Assembly (NCBI GenBank): GCA_021791235.1
Contig: JAJYXA010000055.1
Coordinates: 1-14,388 of the forward strand
Length of the DNA stretch: 14,388 nt
From: Pseudomonadota bacterium
Lineage (GTDB): Bacteria; Pseudomonadota; Gammaproteobacteria; Burkholderiales; Thiobacillaceae
Reading direction: 5' to 3'
Shown: positions 7,465-13,788 of the stretch, piece by piece
How positions within the stretch are numbered: position 1 is the stretch's first letter
How the letters are laid out: the number at the start of each line of letters is the position of its first letter
The notes under the pieces: generated by a model
The model's database searches: none
What the model was told of the DNA's origin: nothing
What the model saw: only the letters and a program-made list of their open reading frames with translations
Position numbers and translations under genes: made by a program

Positions 7465-7925
7465 TGCTGCTTGAACTGACGCCCGCCGAAACCGCTTTTC
7501 TGACGGCGCCCTCCACGGTGGCCGAAGGTTTTCAGGTGCGCCTGGGCCGCAGGCTTGCGGCGACACTGACCGCGCGCCTGCGCCTGCCGGTTCGTGCAAC
7601 GCCGGAGCCGGCCGCCGCATCGGACGGCCCGCCAGCGACGCCCGTTTGGCAGCCCGACGAGGCCTTGTCCTCTTTGTGGCTGACGCGCCGCCTCGGCGGG
7701 CAGCGCGTGATGGGCACGGCCGCCTTTGTGCCGCACACCCTGATCCGGACGCTCGATGCCGTCCTGGCGGAGAGCTGGCTGGATGAGCCCGTGCAGACTG
7801 CGTTGCCGGCTGCGCTGGCATGGCGCATCGCTACCGATCTCACGCAGGCAACGCTCGCCGTGCAGTTGCCGCACCTCACAACCGACATGACGCGCTGGGC
7901 ACGAGGAGCGATACGGCATGGCTAA
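7464..7925 (+). CDS. Unrecognised protein in the fliK-fliN position; possible FliM/SctQ-like remnant
   Basis: I do not recognise this 153-residue protein with confidence. It has no membrane segment, signal peptide, or SPOA (FliN) domain. Two stretches recall the FliM middle domain and SctQ N-terminal region: GRRLAATLTARLRLPV (compare the FliM pattern of a ring helix ending in LRRPVEV) and LWLTRRLGGQ (compare LxDRLLGG), followed by a helix ending AESWLDEPV. A Pro/Ala-rich linker lies at about 45-65. ATG at 7464 overlaps the fliJ stop by one base and has GGAGG at 7454-7458; the gene overlaps fliO by 8 bases. Standard operons carry fliK, fliL, fliM and fliN here, so a reduced C-ring adaptor is an attractive but unproven idea. 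A FliK-like or chaperone role cannot be excluded. Confidence 0.8.
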   Translation: MLLELTPAETAFLTAPSTVAEGFQVRLGRRLAATLTARLRLPVRATPEPAAASDGPPATPVWQPDEALSSLWLTRRLGGQRVMGTAAFVPHTLIRTLDAVLAESWLDEPVQTALPAALAWRIATDLTQATLAVQLPHLTTDMTRWARGAIRHG

Positions 7926-8253
7926 GTTTTTTGCGGCGGGCACGCTGCTTTTTATCCCGGCTTCGGCGCTGGCCGCGCCCGACACGGCCGCCAGCATGCT
8001 GACCGTGTTGCTGAGCCTGGCGCTGATCCTGGGCGGATTCGTCGCGGTGGCCTGGCTTGCCCGCCGTTATCTGCCGGGCATGGGCGCGCAGGGCGCGGTC
8101 AAGGTGGTGGGGACGACGCCGGTGGGCCCCCGCGAACGCGTGGTGGTGGTCGAGGTCGACGGCACCTGGCTGCTGCTGGGCGTGGGCGGCGGCAATGTAC
8201 GGCTGCTGCATACGCTGCCGAAGCCGGAACAGGGTTTGGAGCACGCGCAATGA
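7918..8253 (+). CDS. fliO: Flagellar biosynthesis protein FliO
   Basis: FliO is a small membrane protein that helps FliP assemble into the FliP-FliQ-FliR export gate. The 111-residue product has an apparent signal peptide (about 1-20, ending ASALA), one membrane segment at about 27-48 (LLSLALILGGFVAVAWLARR) and a cytoplasmic beta-rich domain with the family motif VGPRERVVVVEVDGTWLLLGV, then VRLLHTLPKP. This is a typical betaproteobacterial FliO. ATG at 7918 has GAGGAG at 7903-7908. It overlaps the preceding unknown gene by 8 bases and fliP by 4. Its presence separates the cluster from injectisomes, which generally lack FliO. Confidence 0.93.
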   Translation: MAKFFAAGTLLFIPASALAAPDTAASMLTVLLSLALILGGFVAVAWLARRYLPGMGAQGAVKVVGTTPVGPRERVVVVEVDGTWLLLGVGGGNVRLLHTLPKPEQGLEHAQ

Positions 8254-8990
8254 GGGCGGTGCTGCTGCTGGCGGCGCTGGCGCTGAGCGTACCCGCCGTG
8301 GGCGCGGAATCGAGCGTGCCGCTGCTCGCCGTGACGCCAGGCGCAGGCGGGCAGGTGATCGGCGTGCCGGGCGCGAGCCTGCCCTGGCTGCTGCTGTTTC
8401 CGTTCCTGCCGGCCTTGCTGCTGGCGTTTACCGCATTCACCCGCATCGCGGTGGTGCTGTTCCTGCTGCGGCAGGGTCTCGGCAGCCACACCGCGCCGCC
8501 GAATCTGGTGCTGATGGGGCTGGCGGTGTTGCTGACGGTTTTCGTGATGTCGCCGGCGTTGAAGACCATCGATGCCGAGGCTTACCAGCCCTATCTTGCC
8601 GGGGCCATGAGCTTCAACGACGCCGCCGAACAAGCCGCGCAGCCGCTGAAAACCTTCATGCTGCGGCAGACCCGGGCCGAGGACCTGAGCCTGTTTATCG
8701 AGGGTGGCACCGAAGGCGACAAGACCATCGACCCCAAACAGGTGGAGAGCGTCCCGCTCGCCGCGCTGGCGCCGGCTTTCCTCACCAGCGAACTCAAGAC
8801 CGCCTTCCAGATCGGCTTCATGGTGGTGCTGCCCTTCCTGGTGATCGACCTGGTGGTCGCCGCCGTGTTGACCGCGCTGGGGATGATCATGCTGCCGCCG
8901 CAGCTGGTGTCGCTGCCGCTCAAATTGCTGCTGTTCGTCACGGTCGACGGCTGGCATCTGCTGGTCGGCTCGCTCATCGGGAGCTTCTGA
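8250..8990 (+). CDS. fliP: Flagellar export gate protein FliP
   Basis: FliP forms the pentameric core of the export gate inside the MS-ring. The 246-residue product has a cleavable-looking signal peptide (about 1-20, ending VGA), then four membrane segments. Family signatures are clear: FTAFTRIAVVLFLLRQGLG, GLAVLLTVFVMSPAL, the periplasmic FMLRQTRAEDLSLF, TSELKTAFQIGF, LPFLVIDLVVAAVL, and MIMLPPQLVSLPLKLLLFV followed by DGWHLLVGSL. Length and all signature blocks are normal, in contrast to FliF and FliG. The ATG overlaps the fliO stop (ATGA), giving tight coupling. Confidence 0.97.
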   Translation: MRAVLLLAALALSVPAVGAESSVPLLAVTPGAGGQVIGVPGASLPWLLLFPFLPALLLAFTAFTRIAVVLFLLRQGLGSHTAPPNLVLMGLAVLLTVFVMSPALKTIDAEAYQPYLAGAMSFNDAAEQAAQPLKTFMLRQTRAEDLSLFIEGGTEGDKTIDPKQVESVPLAALAPAFLTSELKTAFQIGFMVVLPFLVIDLVVAAVLTALGMIMLPPQLVSLPLKLLLFVTVDGWHLLVGSLIGSF

Positions 8991-9009
8991 TGGAAGGCGG
9001 AGTTTTTTA

Positions 9010-9264
9010 ATGGAGGGCGTGGCGCGCGACGCGCTCTGGCTGGTGATGCTGATCTCCGCGCCGGTGTTGCTGGCGGGGTTGTTGACCGCATTCGCCATCA
9101 GCCTGTTCCAGGCCGCCACGCAAATCCTCGAACCCACGCTGTCCTTCGTTCCCAAGCTCATCGTCATGCTGCTCGTGCTGGCGCTGCTGGGCGGCTGGAT
9201 GGGTGACCAGCTGGTGGAATTTGCGCGCACCCTGCTGACCGACTTCCCGGGGCTGGTTGAATGA
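9010..9264 (+). CDS. fliQ: Flagellar export gate protein FliQ
   Basis: FliQ wraps around the FliP-FliR core of the gate. The 84-residue protein has two membrane hairpin helices and the family signature FAISLFQAATQILEPTLSFV followed by PKLIVMLLVLALLGGWM. Length is standard (about 85-90). The first possible ATG after fliP, at 8990, runs into a stop after six codons, so the ATG at 9010 is the start; the purine-rich AAGGCGGAG at 8994-9002 serves as its ribosome binding site. This 19-base gap after fliP is the only real spacing inside the operon. Confidence 0.96.
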   Translation: MEGVARDALWLVMLISAPVLLAGLLTAFAISLFQAATQILEPTLSFVPKLIVMLLVLALLGGWMGDQLVEFARTLLTDFPGLVE

Positions 9265-10019
9265 ACGCGCTGCCCCTGAGCGAAGCGGGCGTCGCCGTCT
9301 GGCTGTTCGCCTTCGCCCGCCTCGCCGGATGGGCGCTGTTCGATCCCCTGACCGGCCGCCTTCCGGTATTGATTCGTTTGGCGCTGGCCGCCGTGCTGGC
9401 CGCCGTGCTGGCGCCGGGCCTGACGATCGAGTCCATCGGCCCCTTCACCGTGCAGGGCCTGCTGGCTTTGAGCCTGGAAGCGGTGTGGGGCGCGGCGCTG
9501 GCGCTCTGCGTGTGGCTGGTGTTTGCCGCGGTGAGCGCGGCGCTGGTGTGGACCGGCCACACCGCGACCGGCGGCCTGCTGACGCTGACCGCCGGGCAAG
9601 CCGCGCCGGCGGACGCAGCCTGGCGCGCCCTGGCGGGATGGCTGGCGGCATTGGCTTTTCTGGGCGCGAGCGGCCATCTGCTGGTCGTCGACGCGCTGCG
9701 CGACAGCTTTGCCGCCATGCCGGTCGCCGTTTTGCCCGCCGCGGCCGACCTGCGGCAACAGGTCGAAGCCGCCAGCTGGCTGTTCGCCGCCGGGGTGCGG
9801 TTGGCCTTGCCGCTGGTGGCGCTGGCACTGCTGATCCAGCTGGCGCTCGGCATCGTGGCGCGCACCACGCCGGGGCTGGACATGTTTTCGGTTGGCTTGG
9901 GCGTGGCCGGTCTGGGGTTGCTCGCTGCCTGGGTGTGGGCCGTCCCGCTGGTTGCAGTTGGTATGGGCCAGGGAATCGAGCAGTTGGTAGGTTGGCTCGG
10001 TAGGCTTGCCTTGAGATAA
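9261..10019 (+). CDS. fliR: Flagellar export gate protein FliR
   Basis: FliR completes the FliP-FliQ-FliR helical gate. The 252-residue product has about six membrane helices in the expected places and conserved FliR features: the opening FAFARLAGWALFDPLTGRLP, VRLALPLVALALLIQLALGI, and the diagnostic VARTTPGLDMFSVGLGV. Length is slightly below the usual 255-260. The ATG overlaps the fliQ stop. It is the last gene of the operon; an IS256-type sequence begins two bases after its stop codon. flhB and flhA, which encode the remaining gate subunits, are not in the window and must lie elsewhere if the machine works. Confidence 0.96.
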   Translation: MNALPLSEAGVAVWLFAFARLAGWALFDPLTGRLPVLIRLALAAVLAAVLAPGLTIESIGPFTVQGLLALSLEAVWGAALALCVWLVFAAVSAALVWTGHTATGGLLTLTAGQAAPADAAWRALAGWLAALAFLGASGHLLVVDALRDSFAAMPVAVLPAAADLRQQVEAASWLFAAGVRLALPLVALALLIQLALGIVARTTPGLDMFSVGLGVAGLGLLAAWVWAVPLVAVGMGQGIEQLVGWLGRLALR

Positions 10020-10020
10020 C

Positions 10021-10213
10021 GGGCCTGTCCTGAATTTTTGTAAACGGACCATTGGCAGGAAGCTGCCGAATTGTCCGGAGGCACATAATGAGAACCAAGA
10101 AGCACGATGTATCTGACGCATTGCTGGCCAGCCTGCTGGCCGACTACAAGAAACCCGAAGACCTGATCGGTGAGAACGGCCTGCTGAAGCAGCTGACCAG
10201 GCTGCTGGTCTGA
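10021..10213 (+). mobile_element. IS256-family element remnant (left end only)
   Basis: The sequence beginning GGGCCTGTCCTGAATTTTTG just after the fliR stop looks like an IS256-family terminal inverted repeat. The transposase start follows about 67 bases later, as in these elements. No matching right end was found by eye in the remaining window, and the transposase is cut short, so this is a dead fragment. Its position marks a deletion or rearrangement at the 3' end of the flagellar operon. Confidence 0.65.
10088..10213 (+). pseudogene. IS256-family transposase, N-terminal fragment
   Basis: This short reading frame encodes 41 residues, ending in TGA at 10211-10213. It contains LLADYKKPEDLIGENGLLKQ and then LTRLLV, the highly conserved N-terminal block of IS256-family (mutator-type, DDE) transposases, which normally have about 400 residues. 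The catalytic Asp, Asp and Glu residues are all missing. GGAG at 10077-10080 lies upstream of the ATG. Sequence after the stop does not resume transposase homology in any frame that I could see, so the loss is a truncation and not a simple frameshift. Confidence 0.85.
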
Positions 10214-10290
10214 AGGAGGCGAGCAAAGCTACATGCCGGAAAAAGGAACGGATCACCTGGCGGGATTTGCCGCACAGACTAACGCGGATG

Positions 10291-10313
10291 AAAAACGGCA
10301 GCCATTGGCCGCC
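10291..10313 (-). terminator. Rho-independent terminator after the PEP-CTERM gene remnant
   Basis: On the minus strand GGCGGCC, loop AAT, GGCTGCC forms a 7-base-pair stem with one G-U pair, followed by GTTTTT. It lies 33 bases past the stop of the PEP-CTERM remnant and in the right orientation to end its transcript. The upstream arm also belongs to an exact 12-base inverted repeat (10308-10319 with 10351-10362), so two alternative folds are possible. Confidence 0.6.
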
Positions 10314-10345
10314 GCAAGGGTGAAAGCATTTCGACTTTTTGCGGG

Positions 10346-10560
10346 TCAAGCCTTGCGGCGGCGCATGGCGCCAAGACCAGCGAGACCGATGCCAAGCAGG
10401 GCGAGGGAGGCGGGTTCGGGAACGCTGCCGTTGCCGCCACCAGGCACCTGGAATCCTTGCACCACCACGATCTGATTGCCGCCACCAAAGGTCGAGAACA
10501 GGAAGTCGCCAGTCAGCGGATCGATCGCGGCACCCTCGGCACCAGTGAGGCCGGTAATTA
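10346..10560 (-). pseudogene. PEP-CTERM protein, C-terminal remnant
   Basis: The minus strand carries the C-terminal 70 or so residues of an exported PEP-CTERM protein: an extracellular-looking stretch (TGAEGAAIDPLTGDFLFSTF, then GGGNQIVVVQGFQVP) followed by the sorting signal VPEPASLALLGIGLAGLGAM and the basic tail RRRKA before TGA at 10348-10346. In this system exosortase (EpsH/XrtA type) cleaves at PEP in the membrane during export linked to exopolysaccharide production. Reading upstream gives ATA, TAC and TAT codons and then an in-frame stop near 10580, with no start codon or signal peptide, so the 5' part of the gene has been lost. It sits next to an IS256 remnant, which probably explains the loss. 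The sorting signal itself is clear. Confidence 0.8.
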
Positions 10561-10954
10561 TGTAATAAGTTAGTCAGTTTTTTTGCCTTATCTGGCCTGG
10601 CCTGGCTGTAAATTTTTCCGACATTTGCGGCCACTTTTAAAATTTCCATGCCGATACAAACATCGAAAGGGGCTGAATTAATTCAACCAGAACAGCCTTT
10701 GGGCAACTCAAGCTTGTCTGCCAGGATCGAAGCCAAGCAGCAGACCGCGGGGGCAAGGATAGATTCGGCGACGACAACCATACCTGCCGCGTGAACGATG
10801 CCTCGCAAGGAACCGGCCGATGGTCACCACGCTGGACGTGAAAGCTTGGCTCGGATCGGTAGGTTCGTTCGGTGAGATAGAATAGAATGTTACTTTTTAT
10901 CGTTAAGCAGCCAAAAGAGCGGCGCCTGACTGAAACAAGAGCGGCGGAAACAAG
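10561..10954. other. Non-coding or unassigned stretch before dapA
   Basis: No convincing gene is seen here. It is more AT-rich than its surroundings. A plus-strand frame of 48 codons (10648-10794) and a hydrophobic minus-strand frame of 32 codons (10683-10781) overlap, but neither resembles a known family or has a good ribosome binding site. A palindrome GAATTAATTC lies at 10675-10684. Overlapping TAGAAT hexamers at 10878-10888 could be a -10 for dapA, without a good -35. The stretch probably contains the dapA promoter plus debris from the rearrangement on its left. Confidence 0.5.
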
Positions 10955-11845
10955 ATGGCAGAAATGAATAGGGCCCGAGGCAGCCTGGTTGCGATCGTCA
11001 CCCCGATGTCGGACGACGGCGCGCTCGATCTCGACGCGCTGCGTCGCCTGATCGACTGGCATATCGCGGAAGGAACGGACGGCATCGTCGTCGTCGGCAC
11101 CACCGGCGAGTCGCCGACGGTCAGCTACGACGAGCATTGCCTGCTGATCCGCACCACGGTCGAACAGGTCGCCGGACGGGTGCCGGTAATCGCCGGTACC
11201 GGCGCGAATTCGACCGCCGAGGCGATCGATCTGACCGAATGCGCCAGGCGCGCGGGCGCCCAGGCAGGATTGTCGGTGGTGCCGTACTACAACAAGCCGA
11301 CGCAGGAAGGGCTCTACCAGCACTACAGGAAAATTGCCGAAACGGTCGACCTGCCGCTGATTCTCTACAACGTGCCGGGACGCACGGTGACCGACCTTTC
11401 CAACGACGCCACGCTGCGTCTGGCGCAAGTGCCCGGCATCGTCGGCGTGAAGGACGCCACCGGCAGCATGGAACGCGCGGCCGATCTGCTGCGTCGCGCG
11501 CCGAAGGGGTTTGCGCTGTATACCGGCGACGACGCCTCGGCGTTGCCCTTCATGCTGCTGGGCGGGCACGGCGTGATCTCGGTCACCGCCAACGTCGCGC
11601 CGAAGCTGATGCACGAGATGTGCGCCGCGGCGTTCGAGGGGAACCTGGCGCGCGCGCGCGAACTCAACAATGCATTGCTGCCGCTGCACAGCAGGTTGTT
11701 TGTCGAGGCCAATCCGATTCCGGTCAAGTGGGCGTGCGCCGAACTGGGGCTGATTCCGCCCGGCCTGCGCCTGCCGCTGACCCCGCTGTCTGCCGGACTG
11801 CACGACACCGTGCGTGACGCCTTGCGCCACGCCAATTTGATCTAG
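10955..11845 (+). CDS. dapA: 4-hydroxy-tetrahydrodipicolinate synthase DapA
   Basis: DapA condenses pyruvate with aspartate semialdehyde, the first committed step to diaminopimelate and lysine, in the cytoplasm. The 296-residue TIM-barrel protein has every key residue: the GTTGES motif with Thr49 and Thr50, the VVPYYNKP loop, YNVPGRT with Tyr138 and Arg143, and the Schiff-base Lys166 in VGVKDATG. Length is standard (about 292). ATG at 10955 is preceded by GGCGGAA; a second ATG at 10964 is possible. bamC follows 51 bases downstream in the same direction, an order shared with E. coli and many proteobacteria. Confidence 0.97.
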   Translation: MAEMNRARGSLVAIVTPMSDDGALDLDALRRLIDWHIAEGTDGIVVVGTTGESPTVSYDEHCLLIRTTVEQVAGRVPVIAGTGANSTAEAIDLTECARRAGAQAGLSVVPYYNKPTQEGLYQHYRKIAETVDLPLILYNVPGRTVTDLSNDATLRLAQVPGIVGVKDATGSMERAADLLRRAPKGFALYTGDDASALPFMLLGGHGVISVTANVAPKLMHEMCAAAFEGNLARARELNNALLPLHSRLFVEANPIPVKWACAELGLIPPGLRLPLTPLSAGLHDTVRDALRHANLI

Positions 11846-11896
11846 CGCGGCGCTTGCGTCCGCCGGTTTGATGTAAGCCTTCGTTTAGGACATTTT

Positions 11897-12997
11897 ATGC
11901 GTTTATTGCCCCTGTTTCTGATGGTTGCGCTGGCCGCGTCGGGTTGCGGCATCATCGAATCCAAAAAGATCGACTACAAATCAGCCGCCAAGCTGCCGAC
12001 GCTGGAAGTGCCGCCCGACCTCACCGCGCCGACCGGCGACAACCGCTATGCCATTCCCGATGCACAGGGCAGCGGCACCGCCACCCTGTCGACCTACAGC
12101 CAGGAGCGCAAGACCGCGCCGAGCGGCACGCAAACCCTATTGCCGGCGCAGGACAAGGCGCGCATCGAACGCGCCGGCTCCCAGCGCTGGCTGGTGGTGC
12201 AGGCGTCGCCGCAGCAGGTGTGGCCGGTGATCAAGGATTTCTGGCAGGAGACCGGCTTCATCGTCAACCTGGAATCGCCCGAAACCGGCGTGATCGAGAC
12301 CGACTGGGCGGAAAACCGCGCCAAGATCCCGCAGGACGTGATTCGTCGCACGCTGGGCAAGGTGCTCGACGGCCTGTATTCCACCGCCGAGCGCGACAAG
12401 TTCCGCACCCGCATCGAGACGGGCAGTGCGGGCACCGAAATCTACGTCAGCCACCGCGGCATGATGGAAGTCTACGATTCCTCGAACAAGGACCGCACCG
12501 TGTGGCAGCCGCGCCCGGCCGATCCCGAACTCGAGGCCGAAATGCTGCGCCGCCTGATGCTGCGCTTCGGCGTCGAGGAGAGCCGCGTGCAGACCCTCTT
12601 GGCCAAACAGCAGACGCCGGAGATGGCGCGCATCGTCCGCGATGCCGGCGCCCCGGCGCTGGAAATGGACGAAGGCTTCGACCGCGCCTGGCGCCGCGTC
12701 GGCCTCGCGCTCGACCGCGTCGGCTTTGCGGTGGAAGACCGCGACCGCTCCAAGGGCGTGTATTTCGTGCGCTACATCGATCCCGAGATCGACAACGGCA
12801 GCAAGCGCGACGAAGGCATCCTCGCCAAGTTCGCCTTCTGGCGCAGCAAGAAGGAACAGACCTCGCCGCAGTTGCAGATCGTGGTCAACCAGGCGGGCGA
12901 GAAGAGCCGGGTCAACGTCGCCGGCACCGACGGCAAGCCGGCCGACCCCAATACGCAGAACCGGATCATCAACCTGCTGCACAAAGAACTGAAGTGA
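11897..12997 (+). CDS. bamC: Outer membrane assembly lipoprotein BamC
   Basis: BamC (NlpB) is a lipoprotein of the BAM complex, which inserts beta-barrel proteins into the outer membrane. The 366-residue precursor has a lipoprotein signal peptide with lipobox ASGC and Cys17 as the acylated residue; the next residue is Gly, consistent with outer-membrane sorting. A flexible segment with YKSAAKLPTLEVPPDLTAP and YAIP, known to contact BamD, is followed by two helix-grip domains (about 90-205 and 235-366), including QRWLVVQASPQQVWPVIKDF. TAGGA at 11886-11890 is the ribosome binding site. Placement after dapA supports the call. Confidence 0.92.
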   Translation: MRLLPLFLMVALAASGCGIIESKKIDYKSAAKLPTLEVPPDLTAPTGDNRYAIPDAQGSGTATLSTYSQERKTAPSGTQTLLPAQDKARIERAGSQRWLVVQASPQQVWPVIKDFWQETGFIVNLESPETGVIETDWAENRAKIPQDVIRRTLGKVLDGLYSTAERDKFRTRIETGSAGTEIYVSHRGMMEVYDSSNKDRTVWQPRPADPELEAEMLRRLMLRFGVEESRVQTLLAKQQTPEMARIVRDAGAPALEMDEGFDRAWRRVGLALDRVGFAVEDRDRSKGVYFVRYIDPEIDNGSKRDEGILAKFAFWRSKKEQTSPQLQIVVNQAGEKSRVNVAGTDGKPADPNTQNRIINLLHKELK

Positions 12998-13013
12998 CGC
13001 GGGAACGCGCGTG

Positions 13014-13772
13014 ATGCGGTTCGCCAGCCTCGGGAGCGGAAGCGAAGGCAACGGCCTGGTGGTCGAAGCCGGCGCAACCCGGGTGCTGATGGACTGCGGA
13101 TTCGGTCTGGCCGACAGCGTGGCGCGGCTGGCACGGCTGGGATTGCAGCCTTCCGATCTGGCCGGCATCGTCGTCACCCACGAGCACAGCGACCATATCG
13201 GCGGGGTGGGGCGGCTGGCGCGCAAGCACAGGCTGCCGGTGTGGCTGACTGCAGGCACGCTGGCATTGGCGCAGGACCTCGACGGCGTGGCGGTGCAGAT
13301 GATCGACAGCCATGCGGCGTTCTCGGTGGACGGGCTGGAAATCCAGCCCTATCCGGTGCCGCACGATGCGCGCGAGCCGGTGCAGTTCGTGTTTGGCGAC
13401 GGCAACCGCAGGCTCGGCGTGCTGACCGATGCGGGGTGCAGCACGCCGCACATCGAGGCCATGCTGGCCGGCGTCGACGCGCTGGTGCTGGAGTGCAACC
13501 ACGACGCCGCGATGCTGGAAAACGGGCCCTATCCGGCCAGCCTCAAGCGCCGCGTGGGCGGGCGTTTCGGTCACCTGGAAAACGGCCAGTCGGCGGCCTT
13601 GCTGGACAGGCTGAAGCACGACAAACTGCAATGCGTGATGGCGGCGCACGTATCGCGCAAGAACAATACGGCCGCCCTGGCGCAGGGTGCGCTGGCCCAG
13701 GCGCTGGGTTGCGCGGACGATGAGGTGCGCGTGGCCTGTCAGACGACGGGCTTTGACTGGATCAGAATTTAA
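13014..13772 (+). CDS. YycJ-like metallo-beta-lactamase fold hydrolase
   Basis: This 252-residue protein belongs to the metallo-beta-lactamase superfamily. It begins MRFASLGSGSEGNGLVVEAG, typical of the YycJ/WalJ group, and has the metal site HEHSDH (His56, His58, Asp60, His61), a later His117 in VPHDA, Asp139 in LTDAG, the motif ECNHD at 160-164 and a C-terminal AAHVSRKNN. A hydrolase or nuclease using two metal ions is expected; in this group a 5'-exonuclease role has been proposed, but the substrate here is unknown. ATG at 13014 is preferred to GTG at 13011 because the family begins there; GGGAA at 13001-13005 is the likely ribosome binding site. It lies 16 bases after bamC, probably in one operon. 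Confidence 0.9.
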   Translation: MRFASLGSGSEGNGLVVEAGATRVLMDCGFGLADSVARLARLGLQPSDLAGIVVTHEHSDHIGGVGRLARKHRLPVWLTAGTLALAQDLDGVAVQMIDSHAAFSVDGLEIQPYPVPHDAREPVQFVFGDGNRRLGVLTDAGCSTPHIEAMLAGVDALVLECNHDAAMLENGPYPASLKRRVGGRFGHLENGQSAALLDRLKHDKLQCVMAAHVSRKNNTAALAQGALAQALGCADDEVRVACQTTGFDWIRI

Positions 13773-13788
13773 TTGGACGGGCTTTGAC
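13745..13788. repeat. 13-base direct repeat at the gene junction
   Basis: GACGGGCTTTGAC occurs at 13745-13757, inside the last codons of the hydrolase gene, and again at 13776-13788, where it supplies the TTG start of the helicase gene. The copies are 31 bases apart. A small local duplication could have made the present start codon region. Chance cannot be excluded. Confidence 0.5.

Noticed and set aside
10214..10290. Possible continuation of the IS256 transposase after a frameshift
   Set aside because: None of the three forward frames resumes the expected transposase sequence by eye, so truncation fits better than frameshift.
8067..10649. Very long minus-strand open frame (860 codons) under fliO-fliR
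   Set aside because: It is antisense to four clearly recognised export genes and to the scar; the product is Gln-, Arg- and His-rich without domains, as expected from the reverse strand of GC-rich genes.
10648..10794. 48-codon plus-strand frame and an overlapping 32-codon minus-strand frame upstream of dapA
   Set aside because: No family resemblance, no ribosome binding site, and the two overlap each other; treated as non-coding.
10637..11830. Minus-strand open frame of 397 codons under dapA
   Set aside because: dapA has all catalytic residues on the plus strand; the reverse frame has no recognisable domain.
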